64,000 nucleotides of DNA from Curtobacterium sp. MCLR17_007 (GCF_003234655.2 NZ_CP126271.1:1240001-1304000); one strand, 5' to 3'; positions 1 to 9,255 are shown, counted from the stretch's first letter. Numbers and translations: made by a program. The notes: a model not told the origin generated them from the letters alone.

Positions 1-2
1 CC

Positions 3-1076
3 ACCGGTGCCGACACGGTGATCGCCGACACCGAGCTCGCGCCCTCGCAGCGGCGCGCACTCGAGGACGTCGTCAAGGTCAAGGTGATCGACCGCACGGC
101 CGTGATCCTCGACATCTTCAGCCAGCACGCCAAGTCCCGCGAGGGCAAGGCGCAGGTCGAGCTCGCCCAGCTCGAGTACCTGCTCCCGCGGCTGCGCGGT
201 TGGGGTGAGTCGATGTCCCGCCAGGCCGGTGGCCAGGTGTCGGGCGGTGCCGGCATGGGCTCGCGTGGTCCCGGTGAGACCAAGATCGAGCTCGACCGTC
301 GACGCATCCACACGCGGATGTCGAAGCTCCGACGTCAGATCGCCGGCTTCCGACCCGCGCGCGAGGCCAAGCGCGCGGACCGCCACCGCAACGAGGTCCC
401 GAGCGTCGCCATCGCCGGGTACACGAACGCCGGCAAGTCCTCGCTGCTGAACCGGCTGACCAGCGCGGGCGTGCTCGTGCAGAACCAGCTGTTCGCCACG
501 CTGGACGCCACCGTGCGACGGACCGAGAGCACCAAGGGCCGCGAGTTCACCTTCGTCGACACCGTCGGGTTCGTCCGGAACCTGCCGCACCAGCTGGTCG
601 AGGCGTTCCGGTCGACGCTCGAGGAAGTCGGCGAGGCCGACGTCATCGTGCACGTCGTCGACGGCTCGCACCCGGACCCGGCCGCGCAGCTCGCGACCGT
701 GCGCGAGGTCATCGGGGACGTCGGCGCCCGGGACATCCCGGAGATCGTCGCGTTCAACAAGGCCGACCTGATCGACGACGCGCAGCGCCTGGTGCTCGTC
801 GGGCTCGCCCCGGATGCCGTCTTCGTGTCGGCGCGCACCGGCGAGGGCATCGGCGACCTGCTCGCCGCGATCGAGTCACGGCTGCCCGAGCCGGACGTCG
901 ACCTGACCGTCGTCGTGCCCTACGACCGTGGTGACCTGGTCTCGCAGCTGCACGACACCGGCGCGGTCGAGACCGTCGACTACGTCGAGTCCGGCACACG
1001 ATTGCGGGTCAAGGTGTTCCAGCGACAGGTCGCGGAACTCGACCCGTACGTGGTCGCGCCGGTCCCGTCGGCCTAG
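3..1076 (+). CDS. hflX: GTPase HflX, 5'-truncated by the window edge
   Basis: C-terminal part of the ribosome-associated GTPase HflX, which binds the 50S subunit and acts in ribosome rescue, recycling or hibernation. The frame is open from base 3, so the true start lies upstream; a GTG at 18 is only an internal in-frame codon. Counting from that GTG, the HflX-specific motif GSRGPGETKIELDRRRI lies near residues 81-97, the G1 loop GYTNAGKS near 134-141, the G3 motif DTVGF follows, and FNKAD is the G4 motif. The C-terminal domain ends at a TAG at 1074. A strong hairpin follows, shared with the convergent lexA. Family assignment is secure; only the N-terminus is missing. Confidence 0.95.
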   Translation, partial: TGADTVIADTELAPSQRRALEDVVKVKVIDRTAVILDIFSQHAKSREGKAQVELAQLEYLLPRLRGWGESMSRQAGGQVSGGAGMGSRGPGETKIELDRRRIHTRMSKLRRQIAGFRPAREAKRADRHRNEVPSVAIAGYTNAGKSSLLNRLTSAGVLVQNQLFATLDATVRRTESTKGREFTFVDTVGFVRNLPHQLVEAFRSTLEEVGEADVIVHVVDGSHPDPAAQLATVREVIGDVGARDIPEIVAFNKADLIDDAQRLVLVGLAPDAVFVSARTGEGIGDLLAAIESRLPEPDVDLTVVVPYDRGDLVSQLHDTGAVETVDYVESGTRLRVKVFQRQVAELDPYVVAPVPSA

Positions 1077-1154
1077 GGCTCCGGGCCGACGCCGCCTGGA
1101 GGCCCGACTGACGTCCGTCACGCGTCGCCCGTTCCACGAGACCCCTCGGAACAC

Positions 1155-1186
1155 ACGAAACGCCGCCAGCGATGGCGGCGTTTCGT
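1155..1186. terminator. Bidirectional hairpin between hflX and lexA
   Basis: Perfect 13-bp stem (1155-1167 with 1174-1186) and a 6-nt loop, with AAA/TTT near the stem base so that U-rich runs occur on both strands. It lies between the convergent 3' ends of hflX and lexA and probably terminates both. Confidence 0.8.
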
Positions 1187-1209
1187 CGTGACCGGGGCGA
1201 CTCGGACGA

Positions 1210-1854
1210 TCAGAGGGAGCGGAGGACCGCCACGACCTTGCCGAGGACCGTTGCCGCGTCGCCGAGGATCGGCTCGAAGGCGGTGTTGCGCGGCAGCAGC
1301 CAGGTGTGGCCGTCGCGCTGGCGGAAGACCTTGACGGTGGCTTCTTCGTCGAGCATCGCCGCGACGACGTCGCCGTTCTCCGCCGTCTGCTGTGACCGGA
1401 CGACGACCCAGTCGCCGTCGCAGATCGCGGCGTCGATCATCGACTCGCCCACGACCTTGAGCATGAACAGGTCGCCGGTGCCGACGAGCTGTCGGGGGAG
1501 CGGGATGATCTCGTCGACGTGCTGCTCCGCCGTGATCGGCACACCGGCGGCGATCCGGCCGACGAGGGGGACCAGGGTCGTGGCGTCGACGTCCGGGCCG
1601 TCGACGTCTGCCGACGGTTCGTCGACCAGGACCTCGAGCGCGCGGGGGCGGTTCGGGTCGCGGCGGATCCAGCCACCGAGCTCGAGCTGTCCGAGTTGGT
1701 GCGAGACGCTGGACAGCGAGGACAGCCCGGCGGCGTCACCGATCTCGCGCATGCTCGGCGGGTAGCCGCGGCTCGCGATGGAGGCGCGGATCGCGTCGAA
1801 GATCGCCTGCTGCTTCGCGGTGAGCGGTTTCTGGACCCGCAGTTCGTCCGGCAC
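1210..1854 (-). CDS. lexA: SOS repressor LexA
   Basis: LexA represses SOS genes and cleaves itself when RecA filaments form. The 214-residue protein has a winged-helix N-terminus (about 12-75, with [15 protein letters not shown]) and a C-terminal S24 peptidase domain. Visible are the Ala-Gly cleavage bond near 103-104 (RIAAGVPI), the catalytic Ser at about 138 (GESM) and Lys at about 175 (ATVKVF). I chose the GTG at 1854 because homologous LexA proteins start just before this point and AGAAGG lies upstream of it; the frame stays open further upstream but that part looks non-coding. It is divergent from the LysM gene, with a LexA box between them, so both are probably LexA-controlled. Confidence 0.95.
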   Translation of the reverse strand: MPDELRVQKPLTAKQQAIFDAIRASIASRGYPPSMREIGDAAGLSSLSSVSHQLGQLELGGWIRRDPNRPRALEVLVDEPSADVDGPDVDATTLVPLVGRIAAGVPITAEQHVDEIIPLPRQLVGTGDLFMLKVVGESMIDAAICDGDWVVVRSQQTAENGDVVAAMLDEEATVKVFRQRDGHTWLLPRNTAFEPILGDAATVLGKVVAVLRSL

Positions 1855-2036
1855 GTCGTCTCGCCTTCTGGTCGTGACCCTGGACGGCCGATGGGGAATG
1901 TCGGTGGTCCCCGTGAGACTTGTCCCAGTCAGTCGAAACAGTATCCGACCGCCTTCAGCCGGACAAACACCTGTTCGAGCGTGTCGCATGAAAACCTCGC
2001 GGAAAAGTCTCCAGGGGTCTTGTGTGTCCCGCCGTT

Positions 2037-2050
2037 CGAACGTATGTTCG
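2037..2050. promoter_or_regulatory. LexA-binding SOS box
   Basis: CGAACGTATGTTCG matches the actinobacterial SOS box (CGAAC-N4-GTTCG) as an uninterrupted palindrome. With one flanking base each side it differs from the mycobacterial 16-mer at one position. It lies 91 bp before the LysM gene start and 182 bp before the lexA start. A weaker near-match (GAAC-N4-TTTC) is at 2064-2075. Confidence 0.85.
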
Positions 2051-2141
2051 GTACAGCGCTTCGGAACGTGGTTTCGCCCGCGCAACCGGATCACAGGTCC
2101 ATCGGGGCAGCGGTCCACCAAGACAAGGAAGGCACCACGAG

Positions 2142-2507
2142 ATGAGCACCATCGCACTTGCACCCATGCAGGACGCTCCTCGCGTCGTCGGCACCCACCT
2201 CCGCCTGACCCGGCGCGGCCGGATCGTCCTCACGACGCTGGCGGCACTGCCGCTGCTGGTCGCTGTCGCGTTCTTCGCACTCAACGGCGGGCAGGCATCC
2301 GCCGGCAACACGGCGGGTCACAGTGACTTCCAGACGGTGACCATCCAGCCCGGAGAGACCCTGTGGGCACTCGCTGAGCAGACCGCCCCGAACGCCGACC
2401 CGCGCGACTTCGTCCAGGACGTCATCAGCCTCAACGCGCTCGACGGTTCGGCGCTGCAGGCTGGCGAGCAGATCGCGATCCCGACCAAGTACACCGACGC
2501 GCGGTAG
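2142..2507 (+). CDS. LysM membrane protein, probable SOS-induced division inhibitor
   Basis: A 121-residue protein with a short cytoplasmic N-terminus ending in basic residues, one membrane segment (about 28-48) and an extracytoplasmic LysM domain (about 65-115, with [14 protein letters not shown]). LysM domains bind peptidoglycan. The ATG has AAGGAAGG 8-10 nt upstream. The gene is divergent from lexA and shares its LexA box, the same arrangement as Rv2719c in mycobacteria, DivS in corynebacteria and YneA in Bacillus, which block division during SOS. From domain layout and position I infer a DNA-damage-induced division suppressor. No catalytic domain is visible. The function is inferred; the LysM assignment is firm. 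Confidence 0.82.
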   Translation: MSTIALAPMQDAPRVVGTHLRLTRRGRIVLTTLAALPLLVAVAFFALNGGQASAGNTAGHSDFQTVTIQPGETLWALAEQTAPNADPRDFVQDVISLNALDGSALQAGEQIAIPTKYTDAR

Positions 2508-2579
2508 CGCAGGAGCGCGGCAGCGTCGGCAGGCCTCACCACCGTCCGGACGGCCGGGAGTCCCCGCGGCCGGGCGCTC

Positions 2580-2585
2580 TACGAT
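2580..2585 (+). promoter_or_regulatory. Leaderless -10 element of hisC
   Basis: TACGAT ends 6 nt before the GTG start of hisC, a spacing that would place the transcription start on or next to the start codon. No Shine-Dalgarno sequence is present. Confidence 0.6.
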
Positions 2586-2591
2586 GGATCG

Positions 2592-3698
2592 GTGGCAACC
2601 ACGCTCGAAGACCTCCCCATCCGCGACGACCTCCGCGGGCAGAGCCCGTACGGCGCTCCGCAGAAGCACGTCAGCGTGCAGCTCAACGTCAACGAGAACA
2701 CGCATCCCGTGCCGCAGGACGTCGCCGAGGACATCATCGCGTCGATCCGTCGGGCGCTCGAGACGGTCAACCGCTACCCGGACCGTGAGTTCACGGAGCT
2801 GCGCGAGTCCCTCGCGGGGTACCTCGGGCACGGCATCGTTCCGGAGCAGGTCTGGGCCGCGAACGGCTCGAACGAGGTCATCCAGCAGCTCCTGCAGGCC
2901 TTCGGCGGTCCGGGCCGCAGTGTGCTCGGGTTCCCGCCGACCTACTCGATGCACTCGATCATCGCGTCCGGCACCGGCACACGCTGGATCCCCGCTGCGC
3001 GCGACGCGGCCTTCCGGATCTCGCCCGAGACGGCGGTCGCGGCGGTCCGACAGCACCAGCCCGACGTCGTCTTCCTCTGTGGCCCGAACAACCCGACGGG
3101 CACGCCGCTCGACCTCGCCACGATCGCGGCCGTGTACGACGCCACCGACGGGATCGTGATGGTGGACGAGGCCTACGCCGAGTTCATGCCGGTCGGTCAG
3201 CCCACGGCGCTGACGCTCCTCGACGGCCGCGAGCGCCTGGTGGTCTCGCGCACCATGAGCAAGGCGTTCGCGTTCGCCGGCGCCCGGGTCGGGTACCTCG
3301 CCGCCGACCCCGCCGTGATCGACGCGCTCCGGCTGGTCCGGCTGCCGTACCACCTGTCCGCCCTGACCCAGGCGGCCGCCGTCGCCGCACTGCGACACGC
3401 GCCCGAGATGCTCGCGATGGTCGACGACATCCGCGGGCAGCGCGACCGCATGGTCACCGAGCTGCGGGCGATGGGCTACGACCCGCACGAGACGTGGTCG
3501 AACTTCGTCCTCTTCGGCGGGGTGGCGGACCCGCACGCCGCGTTCGAGTCGTTGCTCGACCAGGACGTCATCGTGCGCGACCTCGGCATCCCGAACCACC
3601 TGCGCGTGAGTGCCGGGACGGAAGCGGAGACGACGGCGTTCCTCGACGCCATGCGCCGGGTCGCCGCCGACCAGCCGCCGGTTAGGGTTGGGGCATGA
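2592..3698 (+). CDS. hisC: Histidinol-phosphate aminotransferase
   Basis: PLP-dependent class I/II aminotransferase converting imidazole-acetol phosphate plus glutamate to histidinol phosphate. The 368-residue length is usual. [11 protein letters not shown] near 31-41 is the HisC N-terminal motif, GPNNPTG lies near 164-170, DEAYAEF near 192-198, and the PLP Lys is about 224 in [17 protein letters not shown]. The GTG at 2592 is chosen because the -10 element sits just before it and the preceding sequence does not look coding. The stop codon overlaps the hisB start (ATGA), so the two are translationally coupled, although hisB also has its own -10 element inside the hisC end. First gene of the his cluster. 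Confidence 0.95.
   Translation: MATTLEDLPIRDDLRGQSPYGAPQKHVSVQLNVNENTHPVPQDVAEDIIASIRRALETVNRYPDREFTELRESLAGYLGHGIVPEQVWAANGSNEVIQQLLQAFGGPGRSVLGFPPTYSMHSIIASGTGTRWIPAARDAAFRISPETAVAAVRQHQPDVVFLCGPNNPTGTPLDLATIAAVYDATDGIVMVDEAYAEFMPVGQPTALTLLDGRERLVVSRTMSKAFAFAGARVGYLAADPAVIDALRLVRLPYHLSALTQAAAVAALRHAPEMLAMVDDIRGQRDRMVTELRAMGYDPHETWSNFVLFGGVADPHAAFESLLDQDVIVRDLGIPNHLRVSAGTEAETTAFLDAMRRVAADQPPVRVGA
3683..3688 (+). promoter_or_regulatory. Internal leaderless -10 element before hisB
   Basis: TAGGGT ends 6 nt before the hisB ATG and lies inside the hisC coding end. hisB may therefore be transcribed both from hisC and from this site. Confidence 0.45.
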
Positions 3699-4297
3699 CC
3701 GCGCGCACCGCCACGATCAGCCGCCGTACCAGTGAGTCGAGCGTCGAACTCGAGCTCGACGTGGACGGCACCGGGGCCTCCGACATCGACACGAGCGTGC
3801 CGTTCTTCGACCACATGCTCACGGCGTTCAGCAAGCACTCCCTGATCGACCTGCGCGTGCGGTCGACGGGGGACACCGACATCGACGTGCACCACACCGT
3901 CGAGGACACCGGCATCGTGCTCGGGCAGGCCCTGAAGCAGGCCCTCGGCGACCGGTCCGGCATCGGTCGCTACGGCGACGCGCTCGTGCCCCTCGACGAG
4001 GCCCTGGCCCAGGCGGTCGTCGACGTCTCCGGACGTCCCTACCTCGTGCACACCGGTGAGCCGACCGGGTTCGAGTTCCACCGCATCGGCGGGCACTTCA
4101 CCGGGTCGATGGTCCGCCACGTGTTCGAGGCGATCACGGTGAACGCCGGCATCACCGTGCACGTCCGCGTGCTCGAGGGCCGCGACCCGCACCACATCGC
4201 CGAGGCCGAGTTCAAGGCGTTCGCGCGCGCGATGCGGCGCGCGGTCGAGCTCGACCCCCGTGTCGACGGCATCCCCTCGACGAAGGGCGCCCTGTGA
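3695..4297 (+). CDS. hisB: Imidazoleglycerol-phosphate dehydratase
   Basis: HisB removes water from imidazole-glycerol phosphate to give imidazole-acetol phosphate, the step before HisC. The 200-residue monofunctional form (no phosphatase domain) is the actinobacterial type. The two-fold repeated metal-binding motifs are present: FFDHML near 29-34 and DVHHTVED near 64-71 in the first half, and [12 protein letters not shown] and [13 protein letters not shown] in the second. It starts at the ATG overlapping the hisC stop and ends overlapping the GTG of hisH, so hisC, hisB and hisH form a tightly packed unit. Confidence 0.95.
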   Translation: MTARTATISRRTSESSVELELDVDGTGASDIDTSVPFFDHMLTAFSKHSLIDLRVRSTGDTDIDVHHTVEDTGIVLGQALKQALGDRSGIGRYGDALVPLDEALAQAVVDVSGRPYLVHTGEPTGFEFHRIGGHFTGSMVRHVFEAITVNAGITVHVRVLEGRDPHHIAEAEFKAFARAMRRAVELDPRVDGIPSTKGAL

Positions 4298-4929
4298 CCG
4301 GGACACCGAACGTCGTCGTCCTCGACTACGGCTCCGGCAACGTCCACTCGGCAGCCAAGGCGCTCGAGCGCGCCGGCGCCGACGTGACCCTGACGTCGGA
4401 CAAGCGCACGGCGCTCGAGGCCGACGGGCTCCTCGTCCCCGGCGTCGGTGCCTTCGCGGCCGTGATCGACCAGCTCGAAGGGGTGCAGGGCGGCGAGATC
4501 GTCGACCACCGTCTGGCCGGGGGACGACCGGTGCTCGGCATCTGCGTCGGCATGCAGGTCCTGTTCGCCCGCGGTGCCGAACGCGGTGTGGACGTCGAGG
4601 GCCTCGGGCAGTGGCCCGGCACGGTCGAGCAACTGCAGGCCGACGTCCTGCCGCACATGGGCTGGAACACGGTGCAGGCCCCCGAGGACACGGTGCTGTT
4701 CGACGGGCTGCAGGACGAGCGCTTCTACTTCGTGCACTCGTACGGCGTGACCGACTTCCCGCTCGAGGCGTACGGGCCGTTCCGGGCGCCGAAGCTCACG
4801 TGGGCCGAGCACGGGCAGCGCTTCATCGCCGCGGTCGAGAACGGCCCGCTCACCGCCACGCAGTTCCACCCCGAGAAGTCCGGAGAGCCGGGCATCCAGC
4901 TGCTCCGCAACTGGGTCCGCTCGCTCTGA
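4294..4929 (+). CDS. hisH: Imidazole glycerol phosphate synthase, glutaminase subunit
   Basis: Class I glutamine amidotransferase that hydrolyses glutamine and channels ammonia to HisF. The catalytic triad is visible: Cys84 in GICVGMQVL, with His192 and Glu194 in FHPEKSG near the C-terminus. Length (211 residues) is standard. The GTG start overlaps the hisB stop. The partner hisF is not in this window. After the stop come 188 bp carrying a 16-bp tandem repeat before hisA, so hisA may be expressed separately. Confidence 0.95.
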   Translation: MTGTPNVVVLDYGSGNVHSAAKALERAGADVTLTSDKRTALEADGLLVPGVGAFAAVIDQLEGVQGGEIVDHRLAGGRPVLGICVGMQVLFARGAERGVDVEGLGQWPGTVEQLQADVLPHMGWNTVQAPEDTVLFDGLQDERFYFVHSYGVTDFPLEAYGPFRAPKLTWAEHGQRFIAAVENGPLTATQFHPEKSGEPGIQLLRNWVRSL

Positions 4930-4961
4930 CGCGGCGCGACCGGCACCTGGTGCGAGCAGGA

Positions 4962-5057
4962 CCGGACGCACCCAGTACCGGACGCACCCAGTACCGGACG
5001 CAACCAGTACCGGACGAACCCAGTACCGAACGCGACCAGCACCGGACGCGACCAGCG
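4962..5057 (+). repeat. Six tandem 16-bp repeats between hisH and hisA
   Basis: Six consecutive 16-bp units (consensus ccggacgcacccagta) start at 4962, 4978, 4994, 5010, 5026 and 5042. Copies 1 and 2 are identical; the others differ at one to a few positions. The array fills half of the hisH-hisA gap. It has no spacers, so it is not a CRISPR, and it does not encode a recognisable peptide. Its role is unknown; copy number may vary between strains. Confidence 0.85.
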
Positions 5058-5117
5058 CGACCGTCTCGCACCGGGCCTCCCGGCCGCCGTGCACCCAGCC
5101 ACAGAACCGACAGGACC

Positions 5118-5864
5118 ATGACCGAGCTGACCTCCACCCCGCCCCTCGTCCTGCTGCCCGCGATCGACGTCGTCGACGGCCAAGCAGTCCGCCTGACCCA
5201 GGGCGAGGCCGGCAGTGAGACCGGTTACGGCGACCCGGTCGCCGCGGCGCGTGCCTGGCGTGACCAGGGTGCCGAGTGGATCCACCTGGTCGACCTCGAC
5301 GCGGCCTTCGGCCGGGGTGACAACCGGCGCGTGATCGCACACGCGATCCGCGAGGTCGAGGGCGTCCAGGTCGAGCTGTCGGGCGGCATCCGCGACGACG
5401 CCGCACTCGAGGCCGCACTGGCGACCGGAGCGGCGCGCGTGAACCTCGGGACCGCGGCGCTCGAGGACCCGGAGTGGGCCGCGCGGGTGATCGGCGAGTA
5501 CGGCGAGCAGATCGCGGTCGGGCTGGACGTCCGCGGCACCACGCTCGCAGCCCGCGGTTGGACCGAGGACGGCGGCGACCTGTGGGAGGTCCTGGACCGG
5601 CTCGAAGCCGCCGGGTGCGCGCGGTACGTGGTGACCGACGTGACGAAGGACGGCACGCTGCAGGGTCCGAACGTCGAGTTGCTGCGCCAGGTGTGCGACC
5701 GCACGGACCAGCCCGTGGTCGCCTCCGGCGGGATCTCGACGCTCGACGACCTGGTCGCGCTGCGCGGACTCGTGCCGCACGGGCTCGAGGGCGCCATCAT
5801 CGGCAAGGCGCTGTACTCCGGCGCGTTCACGCTGCCGGCCGCGCTCGACGTCGCCTCGGAGTAG
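5118..5864 (+). CDS. hisA: ProFAR isomerase HisA, possibly bifunctional PriA
   Basis: TIM-barrel isomerase of the histidine pathway converting ProFAR to PRFAR. In many actinobacteria the same enzyme (PriA) also isomerises phosphoribosylanthranilate for tryptophan synthesis. The 248-residue protein carries the N-terminal [15 protein letters not shown] with the catalytic Asp at about 17, the LSGGIRDD phosphate loop, and [14 protein letters not shown] with the second catalytic Asp. The frame is open far upstream, but the ATG at 5118 begins the protein where the family does. Whether it is bifunctional depends on whether the genome has trpF, which cannot be seen here. Four bases separate its stop from the next gene. 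Confidence 0.93.
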   Translation: MTELTSTPPLVLLPAIDVVDGQAVRLTQGEAGSETGYGDPVAAARAWRDQGAEWIHLVDLDAAFGRGDNRRVIAHAIREVEGVQVELSGGIRDDAALEAALATGAARVNLGTAALEDPEWAARVIGEYGEQIAVGLDVRGTTLAARGWTEDGGDLWEVLDRLEAAGCARYVVTDVTKDGTLQGPNVELLRQVCDRTDQPVVASGGISTLDDLVALRGLVPHGLEGAIIGKALYSGAFTLPAALDVASE

Positions 5865-5868
5865 CCGC

Positions 5869-6696
5869 ATGGCGGGCATCTCGAACGGCCTCGGTGGCGC
5901 ACCCGACGAGCACGCAGGGACGCACGACCACGGCGTCGGCGAGCAGCGCGCGGACTCGGCGGGCTTCCCGTGGGCCGGGCGCACCTTCGACAGCCACGAC
6001 GACGCGTTCGCCGACGACGACGGCCTGGCGGACCCGGCGCTGGTCACCGCCATCGCCGCGCTGCCCACCGGAGGATCGCAGTCGGCGGTCGTCGCAGCGC
6101 TCGGGACCGCACGACTGCTCGTCCCGCTCGTGGCCGAGGCTGGCGAGGTCGGCGAGACCCCGGACGGCCGGGTCGTCGACAAGACCCAGGAGCTCTCGAT
6201 CGTCACGGTCGCGGGCCCGGACGGCCGCACGGTGATGCCGGCGTTCACCTCGGTCGCCGCGATGCAGTCCTGGGACGCCACGGCGCGGCCCATCCCGGTC
6301 GAGTCCCGCCGCGTGGCGATGGCCGCCGCCAGCGAAGACACCCAGCTCGTGGTGCTCGACCCGACCGCGTCGACCGAGTTCGTGCTGCGCCGTCCCGCGG
6401 TCTGGGCGCTCGGACAGGACCTGGCGTGGACGCCGTGCTTCGAGGACCCCGAGGTCGCCCGGGCCTTCGCCGACTCCGTCGCCGCCGAGCCCGCCGTCGC
6501 CCGCGTCGAACTCGCGCCGGGGGACCCCCTCGGACGCTTCGCCGGACCCGAGCTGACGGTCGGGCTGGTCCTGCACCCGGGCCTCGACCGCGACCACGTC
6601 GGTGCCCTGGTCGGTCGGCTGCAGGAGCGGTGGACGGCCGACGTGGTCATCGCGGAACGCGTCGACAGCATGCGGGTGGCGCTGCGCGCCGTCTGA
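5869..6696 (+). CDS. SseB-family protein
   Basis: A 275-residue protein with an SseB N-terminal-type domain (about 45-165) containing LPTGGSQSAVVAALGTARLLVPLV and later VMPAFTSVAAMQSWD, which are typical of this family. The second part (about 165-275) is less conserved. No signal peptide or membrane segment is visible, so it is probably cytoplasmic. The family has no settled biochemical function; enterobacterial SseB enhances serine sensitivity. It starts 4 nt after hisA and is probably co-translated with it, an arrangement I recall from related genomes. Confidence 0.75.
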   Translation: MAGISNGLGGAPDEHAGTHDHGVGEQRADSAGFPWAGRTFDSHDDAFADDDGLADPALVTAIAALPTGGSQSAVVAALGTARLLVPLVAEAGEVGETPDGRVVDKTQELSIVTVAGPDGRTVMPAFTSVAAMQSWDATARPIPVESRRVAMAAASEDTQLVVLDPTASTEFVLRRPAVWALGQDLAWTPCFEDPEVARAFADSVAAEPAVARVELAPGDPLGRFAGPELTVGLVLHPGLDRDHVGALVGRLQERWTADVVIAERVDSMRVALRAV

Positions 6697-6780
6697 GGCG
6701 TCCGCCGGGAGGCCCTGGTCGCCCGGGTCCCGTCCGCTGCGGCCGGCGAGACTGCGCGGCCTCGGTCGTCACCCCCGTGC

Positions 6781-6822
6781 GCACGGGCGTCGCCACCGTC
6801 CGCATGGGCGTCGCCACCGTCC
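6781..6822 (+). repeat. Two 21-bp tandem repeats upstream of parA
   Basis: Two adjacent 21-bp copies (6781-6801 and 6802-6822) differ at one base. They lie in the 172-bp gap before parA, just upstream of its -10 element. Function unknown. Confidence 0.6.
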
Positions 6823-6856
6823 GGCGGTGCGCCCCGGACCGCGCCGTGCGCGCCGG

Positions 6857-6862
6857 TACGAT
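6857..6862 (+). promoter_or_regulatory. Leaderless -10 element of parA
   Basis: TACGAT ends 6 nt before the GTG start of the ParA gene. It is the probable promoter for the parA-scpA-scpB-rluB unit. Confidence 0.6.
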
Positions 6863-6868
6863 GACGGG

Positions 6869-7747
6869 GTGAGCACGAACCCGACGACCCAGCCCGGCAC
6901 CGGCGAGACCACGTACGGTCCGACCGGCCGGCCCGTTCGCGAGTTCCCCGTGCCCGAGGAACTCGACGGACACGGCCCCGCCCGCATCATCGCCCTGTGC
7001 AACCAGAAGGGCGGCGTCGGCAAGACGACCACCGCGATCAACCTCGGTGCCGCGCTCGCCGAGTACGGCCGCAAGGTCCTCGCGGTCGACTTCGACCCGC
7101 AGGGTGCACTGTCCGCGGGGCTCGGGGTGCGCACGCACGACATCCACACCGTCTACGACCTGCTCATGGGTGCCGTGAAGGACCCGAACCAGGTCATCCA
7201 GCCGACGAACACCCCCGGGCTCGACGTCATCCCGGCCAACATCGACCTGTCCGCCGCCGAGGTCCACCTGGTCAACGAGGTCGCCCGCGAACAGATCCTG
7301 GCGAGCGTCCTGCGCAAGGTCGCGAAGGACTACGACGTCATCCTGGTCGACTGCCAGCCCTCGCTCGGCCTGCTGACCGTGAACGCGCTGACCGCGGCAC
7401 ACGGTGTGCTGATCCCGCTCGAGTGCGAGTTCTTCGCCCTGCGCGGTGTCGCACTGCTCATCGAGACGATCGACAAGGTCCGCGACCGCCTCAACCCGGC
7501 GCTGACGCTCGACGGCATCCTCGCGACCATGTACGACTCGCGCACGCTGCACTCCCGCGAGGTCATGGAGCGCGTGGTGGACACGTTCGACGAGCGCGTG
7601 CTCGACACCGTGATCGGCCGGACCGTGAAGTTCCCGGACGCCACCGTGTCCGCGCGACCCATCACGCAGACGGCGCCCGAACACGTCGCGGCGAAGTCCT
7701 ACCGGCAGCTCGCACGAGAGCTCGTCCAGCGTGGCGCCGTCGCCTGA
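6869..7747 (+). CDS. ParA/Soj-family ATPase next to scpAB
   Basis: MinD/ParA-type ATPase of 292 residues. A variable N-terminus of about 38 residues precedes the deviant Walker A KGGVGKTT near 47-54; DFDPQGALS and VDCQPSLGLLTVNAL are the A' and Walker B regions. These ATPases move DNA or protein cargo by dimerising on the nucleoid. It is the distinct ParA found next to scpA and scpB in actinobacteria rather than the parAB pair near oriC, because no parB or parS is seen here. The GTG start follows a leaderless-type -10. The end overlaps the scpA start by 17 nt, so the genes are coupled. Confidence 0.9.
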   Translation: MSTNPTTQPGTGETTYGPTGRPVREFPVPEELDGHGPARIIALCNQKGGVGKTTTAINLGAALAEYGRKVLAVDFDPQGALSAGLGVRTHDIHTVYDLLMGAVKDPNQVIQPTNTPGLDVIPANIDLSAAEVHLVNEVAREQILASVLRKVAKDYDVILVDCQPSLGLLTVNALTAAHGVLIPLECEFFALRGVALLIETIDKVRDRLNPALTLDGILATMYDSRTLHSREVMERVVDTFDERVLDTVIGRTVKFPDATVSARPITQTAPEHVAAKSYRQLARELVQRGAVA

Positions 7748-8576
7748 CCCCGTCGCCGACACACCGGCCGTCCCCGGGCCGCAGGGCTTCCGGGTCCGCC
7801 TGACGAACTTCGACGGGCCGTTCGACCTGCTGCTCTCGCTCATCACGAAGCACGAGATGGACATCACCGAGGTGGCGCTCGGCGTCGTCACGGGGGAGTT
7901 CATCGCGCACGTGCGCCAGGCCGAGTCCGCCGAGGAGCTCGACGAGGCGAGCGAGTTCCTCGTCGTCGCGGCCACCCTGCTCGACCTGAAGATCGCCGGG
8001 CTGCTGCCCCAGGGCGAACTCGTCGACGCCGAGGACGTCGCGCTGCTCGAGGCCCGCGACCTGCTGTTCGCCCGGCTGCTGCAGTACCGGGCGTTCAAAC
8101 AGGCGGCCGACTGGTTCGGCGCACGCTGGAGCACCGAGTCGCGTCGGCACGTCCGGAGCGTCCGGCTCGAGGAACGGTTCCGCGCCCGCACACCCGAGCT
8201 GGTGTGGACGCTGTCCGCGCAGGACTTCGCCGCGCTCGCCGCGTTGGCGTTCGCCCCGCGCGAGATCCCGACCGTCGGGCTCGACCACCTGCACGCCCCG
8301 CTCGTCAGCATCCGTGAGCAGGCCGCGGTCGTCGTCTCGATCCTCCGGACCCGCGCCGCGACGGGCGATCCCGACGTCGCGTTCCGCGAACTGGTCGCCG
8401 GGGTCGACATCACGGGTATCGTGGTGGCTCGTTTCCTCGCGATCCTCGAGCTCTACCGGAACGCGTCGATCACCTTCGAACAGGACGAGCCGCTCGGGGA
8501 ACTGACCCTGCGGTGGACCGCGGAGCACTGGACCGACGAGAGCCTCGCCAACCTTGGAGCCGACTATGACGGATGA
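7731..8576 (+). CDS. scpA: Segregation and condensation protein ScpA
   Basis: Kleisin subunit of the SMC-ScpA-ScpB condensin, which bridges SMC heads and binds ScpB dimers. The 281-residue protein carries the ScpA signature FDGPFDLLLSLITKHEMDI near 25-43 and the C-terminal winged helix, with LFLAILELYRNASITFEQ-like sequence before the end. It starts at the GTG at 7731 inside the parA end, and its stop lies beyond the scpB start (11-nt overlap). The gene order parA-scpA-scpB-rluB is conserved in actinobacteria and supports a joint role in chromosome organisation. Confidence 0.93.
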   Translation: MAPSPDPVADTPAVPGPQGFRVRLTNFDGPFDLLLSLITKHEMDITEVALGVVTGEFIAHVRQAESAEELDEASEFLVVAATLLDLKIAGLLPQGELVDAEDVALLEARDLLFARLLQYRAFKQAADWFGARWSTESRRHVRSVRLEERFRARTPELVWTLSAQDFAALAALAFAPREIPTVGLDHLHAPLVSIREQAAVVVSILRTRAATGDPDVAFRELVAGVDITGIVVARFLAILELYRNASITFEQDEPLGELTLRWTAEHWTDESLANLGADYDG

Positions 8577-9255
8577 CGTCCACGACGTCTCCAGCGCCGA
8601 ACCCGGCGGCGCCGACGAGATCGGTGACGCCCGCGCCGTCGAGCAGTCGATCCATGCGCAGTCCGTCCGCGCGCAGGCGGCCGGTCACGCCGTCGACCGC
8701 CAGCTCGAGGCGATCCTGATGATCGCCGACGAACCGCAGTCGCTCGTCGCGCTCGGCACGGCCATCGGCGTCCCCGTCCCCGTCGTCCGCCAGGGGATCG
8801 AGCGCCTGGTCGCGGACTTCGACGGCGTCGACGGCACGGTCCGCCGGGGCTTCGAGCTGCGCGAGGTCGGCGGCGGCTGGCGCTTCTACGTCCGCGCGGA
8901 GCTCGACGCGGTGGTCGAGCAGTTCGTCGAGGCGGAGCGCCCGGCACGGCTGTCCCAGGCTGCGCTCGAGACCCTGGCCGTCGTCGCCTACAAGCAGCCG
9001 ATCACCCGTTCGCAGATCGCCTCCATCCGCGCCGTCAACGTCGACGGCGTCGTCCGCACCCTGGTCGCCCGCGGGCTCATCGAGGAGTCGTTCACCGACT
9101 CCGAGACCGGCGCCATCAACTACGTCACATCCGACCTGCTCCTGCAGCAGCTCGGCATCAACTCGCTCGACGAACTGCCGCTGATCTCTCCCCTGTTGGA
9201 GGACGGCGTCGACGGTTTCGAGCAGAACGAAGGGATCCCCGATGGCCGCGTATGA
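8566..9255 (+). CDS. scpB: Segregation and condensation protein ScpB
   Basis: Winged-helix dimer that binds ScpA in the condensin complex. The 229-residue protein has a variable acidic N-terminus (about 45 residues) and then two winged helices; the second contains LSQAALETLAVVAYKQPITRSQI, the most recognisable ScpB motif. I chose the ATG at 8566 because TTGGAG lies about 8 nt upstream; an in-frame TTG at 8554 is the alternative. It overlaps both scpA (11 nt) and the following pseudouridine synthase gene (14 nt), indicating strong translational coupling. Confidence 0.93.
   Translation: MTDDVHDVSSAEPGGADEIGDARAVEQSIHAQSVRAQAAGHAVDRQLEAILMIADEPQSLVALGTAIGVPVPVVRQGIERLVADFDGVDGTVRRGFELREVGGGWRFYVRAELDAVVEQFVEAERPARLSQAALETLAVVAYKQPITRSQIASIRAVNVDGVVRTLVARGLIEESFTDSETGAINYVTSDLLLQQLGINSLDELPLISPLLEDGVDGFEQNEGIPDGRV

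Noticed and set aside
4962..5057. CRISPR array between hisH and hisA
   Set aside because: The 16-bp units are directly adjacent without spacers and no cas gene is present.
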